NCBI RefSeq assembly: GCF_020860705.1
Contig: NZ_JAJBTT010000023.1
Span: 1 to 45,164, forward strand
Length of the DNA: 45,164 nucleotides
From: Akkermansia sp.
GTDB lineage: Bacteria > Verrucomicrobiota > Verrucomicrobiia > Verrucomicrobiales > Akkermansiaceae
Reading direction: 5' to 3'
The notes beneath the pieces were generated by a model. The model searched no databases and was not told where the DNA came from. It saw nothing but the letters and a program-made list of their open reading frames with translations. A program made the position numbers and the translations under genes. Below are positions 42,170 through 45,164 of the stretch, in pieces. Each line of letters opens with the position of its first letter. Within the stretch, counting starts at the first letter, position 1.

Positions 42170-43294
42170 ATGAAGCATCCTGATTTTTTGGACAACAGGG
42201 ATTTTACCGGGGAAGACCAGCGGCACCCCTCCACCCTGCCCATGGACACCAGCTACCAGGCTTTGGAAGAAGTCGTCAAAAAGCTTTCTCAAATAGCCTC
42301 CACCAGGCACGATCCCCGCTACCTCCAGGAGTATATCAAAACGGGCATCAACATGGCGCAGTCCGACGCGTCCGACCATGATTTCACCGTCCTGATCCGT
42401 TCCGGGCGGGAGATGTACCGCGCCAACTGCGTTTTTGCTCCATACCGCCACATCCGCAAGATTTCCGTCTTCGGCTCCGCGCGCATCAAGAATGACGAAC
42501 CGGCCTACGGAACGGCGCGGGAATTTGCCAGGGAGGCCAGCGAACACGGCTACATGGTCATTACGGGAGGAGGACCCGGCATCATGCAGGCGGCCAATGA
42601 GGGGGCCGGGGAAGAACGCTCCTTCGGCCTGAACATCACCTTGCCGTATGAACAGACCTCCAACCACGTGGTGGCCAACAGCGACAAGCTGATCAATTTC
42701 TACTACTTCTTTGTCAGAAAACTGAACTTCGTGGCGGAAAGCGATGCCATGGTGGCGTTCCCCGGCGGTTTCGGCACCATGGATGAAGTCTTTGAAACCC
42801 TCACCCTGATCCAGACGGGAAAAGCCACCATTTACCCGATCGTGCTGCTGGATTCCCCCGGCAAGACCTTCTGGCTGAACTGGCTGGCCTTCATCCGCGT
42901 GGAACTGGTGGACTCCGGGCTGATCTCCGCGGACGACCTGCACCTGATCCATGTCACCAAGAACCCGGCGGAGGCCATGGAACACATTGACCGGTTCTAC
43001 CGTATCTTCCACTCCTACCGTTTTATCAGGGACGCCATCGTCATCCGTCTGAACACGCGCCTTCCCTCCCAATGGGTAGAGCATCTGGAACGGGATTTCT
43101 CAGACCTGATCCTACCGGGAGGCAGAATGGTCCAGAGCGGTCCGCTTCCGGATGAAGAGGACGAACCCCATCTGGACCAATTGCCCCGGCTTATCTTCCC
43201 CATCAAACGCGGCAATTACGGCAGGCTGAGGCTGCTGATCGACCGCATCAACCAGACGCCCAGCAGGACTTATTCTCCCGCCTCCCATGCCTGA
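42170..43294 (+). CDS. LOG-family protein (lysine decarboxylase-like / cytokinin phosphoribohydrolase fold)
   Basis: A 374-residue protein with the Rossmann-like LOG fold in the middle (about 95-260): ISVFGSARI, VITGGGPGIMQAANEGA and the signature PGGFGTMDEVFE. Proteins with this motif hydrolyse nucleoside 5'-monophosphates to free base and ribose 5-phosphate; older annotation as lysine decarboxylase is not supported. Compared with the minimal LOG of about 190 residues, this one has N-terminal and C-terminal extensions of roughly 90 and 110 residues, as in longer bacterial forms. It overlaps the prepilin peptidase gene by 8 nt and is divergent from rpoA. Confidence 0.9.
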   Translation: MKHPDFLDNRDFTGEDQRHPSTLPMDTSYQALEEVVKKLSQIASTRHDPRYLQEYIKTGINMAQSDASDHDFTVLIRSGREMYRANCVFAPYRHIRKISVFGSARIKNDEPAYGTAREFAREASEHGYMVITGGGPGIMQAANEGAGEERSFGLNITLPYEQTSNHVVANSDKLINFYYFFVRKLNFVAESDAMVAFPGGFGTMDEVFETLTLIQTGKATIYPIVLLDSPGKTFWLNWLAFIRVELVDSGLISADDLHLIHVTKNPAEAMEHIDRFYRIFHSYRFIRDAIVIRLNTRLPSQWVEHLERDFSDLILPGGRMVQSGPLPDEEDEPHLDQLPRLIFPIKRGNYGRLRLLIDRINQTPSRTYSPASHA

Positions 43295-44402
43295 CGCCTT
43301 TCCCGCATGGCTGATTCCCCTGGTCTTCGGCCTGATGGGGGCCTGCATAGGCTCCTTCCTGAATGTGGTCATTTACCGGGTGCCTCTGGGCATCTCCGTC
43401 AATGATCCGTCCCGTTCCTTTTGCCCGGAATGTGGGGAGCCCATCCCGTGGTACCTGAACATACCGATCCTCAGCTGGCTGGCGCTCAGGGGAAAATCCG
43501 CCTGCTGCGGAACCCCCATCAGCTTCCGCTACTGCTTTGTGGAGCTGCTCACGGCTTTGCTTTTTGCCGCCATGGGCTGGAAGTATGCGGACGCCTCTGC
43601 GGGAGCCGCCGTCCTGCTCTGCGTGTGGAGCGCCATGGCCATCGTCATCATATTCATTGACGCAGAACACCTGATCGTCTTCCGTACCCAGGCCCTCATC
43701 GGAGCCGCCGCCGGAGTAGGGGCCTGCGTGTTTTACCCTTTTCTCCTGCCGGACAATGACGTGATGACCCGGACGGATGCTTTCACGGCAGCAGTGCTGG
43801 GAGGCGTGGCCGGGTATGCCGCCATCAGGCTGGTGATTGAACTGGGAAAATTCCTGTTCGGAACCTGGAAACAGCATTTTGACGCCCCCGCCCCGTGGAG
43901 CCTGAAGGAACCGGAATCCGAACGGGAGGAACTGCAGCTCATTATCAACGGGCAGGCTCACGACTGGTCCATGCTTTTCCACCGGGCCTCGGACAAAGCC
44001 GTTATTTCCGGAGGTTCCATCACCATTGACGGAAAAGCACTGCCTCCCTGCTCCATCATCCTGCGCCAGGACAGGATAGAATTGGAAAACGGAGACGTTT
44101 TCCCTCTGGAAGACCTGGAGAGCGTGGAAGGAAGCATGACGGATATCCATGCGCAGCGGGAGGCCATGGGCTCCGGCGATGCCTGGATCCTGATGATGGC
44201 CGGATGCGTGGGAGGATGGCAGGGCGCCGTGTTCTGCCTCTTTATCGGCTCCCTGCTGGGAATTGGGCAGGCACTCGTTTCACGCATAGGATTCGGCAGG
44301 AATCTTCCTTTCGGTCCCGCGTTGCTCAGCGCCGCTTTTATCTGGCTACTGGGAGGAGACCAGTGGTGGCTGGCCTACATCCGGTTCATTTCCGGAGAAT
44401 AA
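43287..44402 (+). CDS. Prepilin peptidase (A24 family) with inserted domain
   Basis: A 371-residue polytopic aspartic protease that cleaves and usually methylates prepilins. The N-terminal motif GACIGSFLNVVIYRVP is typical; a zinc-type cysteine set follows (Cys46, Cys49, Cys73, Cys74). Catalytic Asp candidates are Asp125 (FIDAEHLIV) and Asp298 (GSGDAW). Between the Asp-bearing helices lies an unusual soluble insert (about 195-292; SEREELQLIINGQAHDW, ITIDGKALPP, IELENGDVFPLEDLE). The second motif departs from GxGDxK, with Trp300 in place of Lys. It may process the prepilin-like proteins at 20.3-22.9 kb. Followed by an intrinsic terminator. Confidence 0.88.
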   Translation: MPDAFPAWLIPLVFGLMGACIGSFLNVVIYRVPLGISVNDPSRSFCPECGEPIPWYLNIPILSWLALRGKSACCGTPISFRYCFVELLTALLFAAMGWKYADASAGAAVLLCVWSAMAIVIIFIDAEHLIVFRTQALIGAAAGVGACVFYPFLLPDNDVMTRTDAFTAAVLGGVAGYAAIRLVIELGKFLFGTWKQHFDAPAPWSLKEPESEREELQLIINGQAHDWSMLFHRASDKAVISGGSITIDGKALPPCSIILRQDRIELENGDVFPLEDLESVEGSMTDIHAQREAMGSGDAWILMMAGCVGGWQGAVFCLFIGSLLGIGQALVSRIGFGRNLPFGPALLSAAFIWLLGGDQWWLAYIRFISGE

Positions 44403-44426
44403 TTTTTCCTGCCATGACACGGCTGA

Positions 44427-44458
44427 ACCGCAACCCTCCGGGGCTGCGGTCTTTTTTT
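44427..44458 (+). terminator. Terminator after the prepilin peptidase gene
   Basis: ACCGCA (44427-44432) pairs with TGCGGT (44445-44450), extended inward by a CCC-GGG stem after one mismatch, and is followed by CTTTTTTT. It starts 25 nt after the stop. The remaining stretch 44459-44684 shows no gene; the promoter of the EF-hand gene must lie here but I cannot place it. Confidence 0.75.
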
Positions 44459-44684
44459 ACCAATCCTTTTCACATTCAGACGTTTTTCATTCCTGGACCT
44501 CCGTTGAGAAAAAGGGGGTATTCCGGCCATCTCCGCGCCGCACGACCGGAGCATGCACATTTTTATTTTGCAACCAAGACGGAATCCGGGGGTTCATCCT
44601 AACAAAGAGAGGCGCCTCCGCTCATTCGGACTACCGCAGAGCAGAGCTCCTTTCAGAAACGCATTAACCTCACCACTCAAAGAT

Positions 44685-45164
44685 ATGACCAAACAAATGA
44701 TTATCGCCGCGGCTTTCGCCGCATGCACCGCGTTCGCCCAGGACGCGCCCCCGCCCCCCGCTCCGGACGCACCCTCCGATGCTCCGGAATTGCAGCCGCC
44801 CCCTGAAAGAAGGGGAGGCCCCCGCAACCGCGCAGGAGGGGCAGCCCGTCAGGCCCCCGGCCCGGAACGGGCCAACCTCCAGATGAGAAGAATTGATCCC
44901 GGCATCATGATCATCGGGGAAGAACTTGTCATGGCCAAATATGATACCGACAAGGACGGCAAGCTTTCCGAGGAGGAAATAGCCGTTCTGCAAGCCGACG
45001 TCAAGAAAGCCCAGGAAGCGAAAAAAGCCGCTATCCTGAAGAAGTTTGACAAGGATGGCGACGGCAAGCTTTCCAAGGAGGAAAGAAAAGCCATGCAGGA
45101 AGAATGGCTCAAGGACCATCCGGAGGCCGCCAAGCGCATGGAGGAAATGAAAGCCAGGCAGGAA
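44685..45164 (+). CDS. Secreted EF-hand protein, partial (3' end outside window)
   Basis: The frame is open from the ATG at 44685 to the edge (160 codons, no stop). A signal peptide (MTKQMIIAAAFAACTAFA, cut before Gln19) is followed by a Pro/Ala/Asp-rich and then Arg/Gly-rich linker (about 20-62). Two canonical EF-hand loops follow: Asp87-Glu98 (DTDKDGKLSEEE) and Asp122-Glu133 (DKDGDGKLSKEE), so calcium binding is expected. The second loop leads into a Lys/Glu-rich helix. Periplasmic or surface location is inferred. Similar small EF-hand proteins are common in Verrucomicrobia and Planctomycetes, mostly without known roles. Confidence 0.85.
   Translation, partial: MTKQMIIAAAFAACTAFAQDAPPPPAPDAPSDAPELQPPPERRGGPRNRAGGAARQAPGPERANLQMRRIDPGIMIIGEELVMAKYDTDKDGKLSEEEIAVLQADVKKAQEAKKAAILKKFDKDGDGKLSKEERKAMQEEWLKDHPEAAKRMEEMKARQE

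Noticed and set aside
1..45164. tRNA, rRNA or CRISPR array
   Set aside because: No cloverleaf-like segments with a TTCGA-type arm, no rRNA sequence and no regularly spaced direct repeats were noticed in reading; a tRNAscan or CRISPR search was not possible.

Overview
The window looks like a chromosomal segment of a Verrucomicrobiota bacterium, most likely Akkermansia (A. muciniphila or a close relative). This is inferred from gene content: three Verru_Chthon-type prepilin-like proteins, an M60 (enhancin-like) metallopeptidase of the kind known as a mucin O-glycopeptidase in Akkermansia, a giant protein of autotransporter-type beta-strand repeats, and GC-rich coding DNA. No database search was possible. 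Many genes lack a clear Shine-Dalgarno site.

Layout. Positions 1-7821 (minus) hold the N-terminal 2607 residues of a giant secreted repeat protein that runs off the left edge. From 14.8 kb down to 8.1 kb (minus) lies a complete, tightly overlapping tryptophan operon, trpE-trpGD-trpC-trpF-trpB-trpA, closed by a strong terminator. In front of trpE is a short open frame (trpL) with two adjacent Trp codons, followed by an intrinsic terminator and a possible antiterminator strand: a classical ribosome-mediated attenuator that the usual gene calls would miss. At 15.0-24.3 kb (minus) are a small lipoprotein, a membrane pyrophosphatase with its own promoter and terminator, a broken Sel1-repeat gene, an aldo/keto reductase, a lipoate-ligase-like protein, the three prepilin-like proteins and a membrane-anchored EEP-fold hydrolase.

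At 24.5-26.9 kb (plus) an ECF sigma factor is followed by a PAS-PAS-SpoIIE phosphatase, a likely signalling pair. From 33.9 kb down to 27.0 kb (minus) lie an alpha/beta-hydrolase-fold protein without its nucleophile, an inner-membrane-anchored OmpA-domain protein with 10-residue C-terminal repeats, a HAD phosphatase, the M60 peptidase and an MFS exporter. At 34.2-37.2 kb (plus) are an LptF/LptG-family permease, a HAD hydrolase, a GYF-domain membrane protein and a degraded second copy of that protein's C-terminal half. fabD (minus) follows, with a near-consensus promoter and a terminator.

Positions 38.4-40.3 kb form an AT-rich island with a two-domain DNA-binding protein (HTH plus possible ribbon-helix-helix) and a divergent membrane coiled-coil protein. 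The space between them carries direct and inverted repeats that look like operators. Housekeeping content then returns: rpoA-rplQ (minus), a LOG-family protein overlapping a prepilin peptidase that could process the prepilins at 20-23 kb, and a secreted EF-hand protein cut by the right edge.

The most interesting observations are the trp attenuator, the AT-rich regulator/coiled-coil pair with its operator-like repeats, the altered active sites in the hydrolase and the prepilin peptidase, and promoters placed so close to start codons that the mRNAs may be leaderless. I saw no tRNA, rRNA, CRISPR array or insertion sequence.
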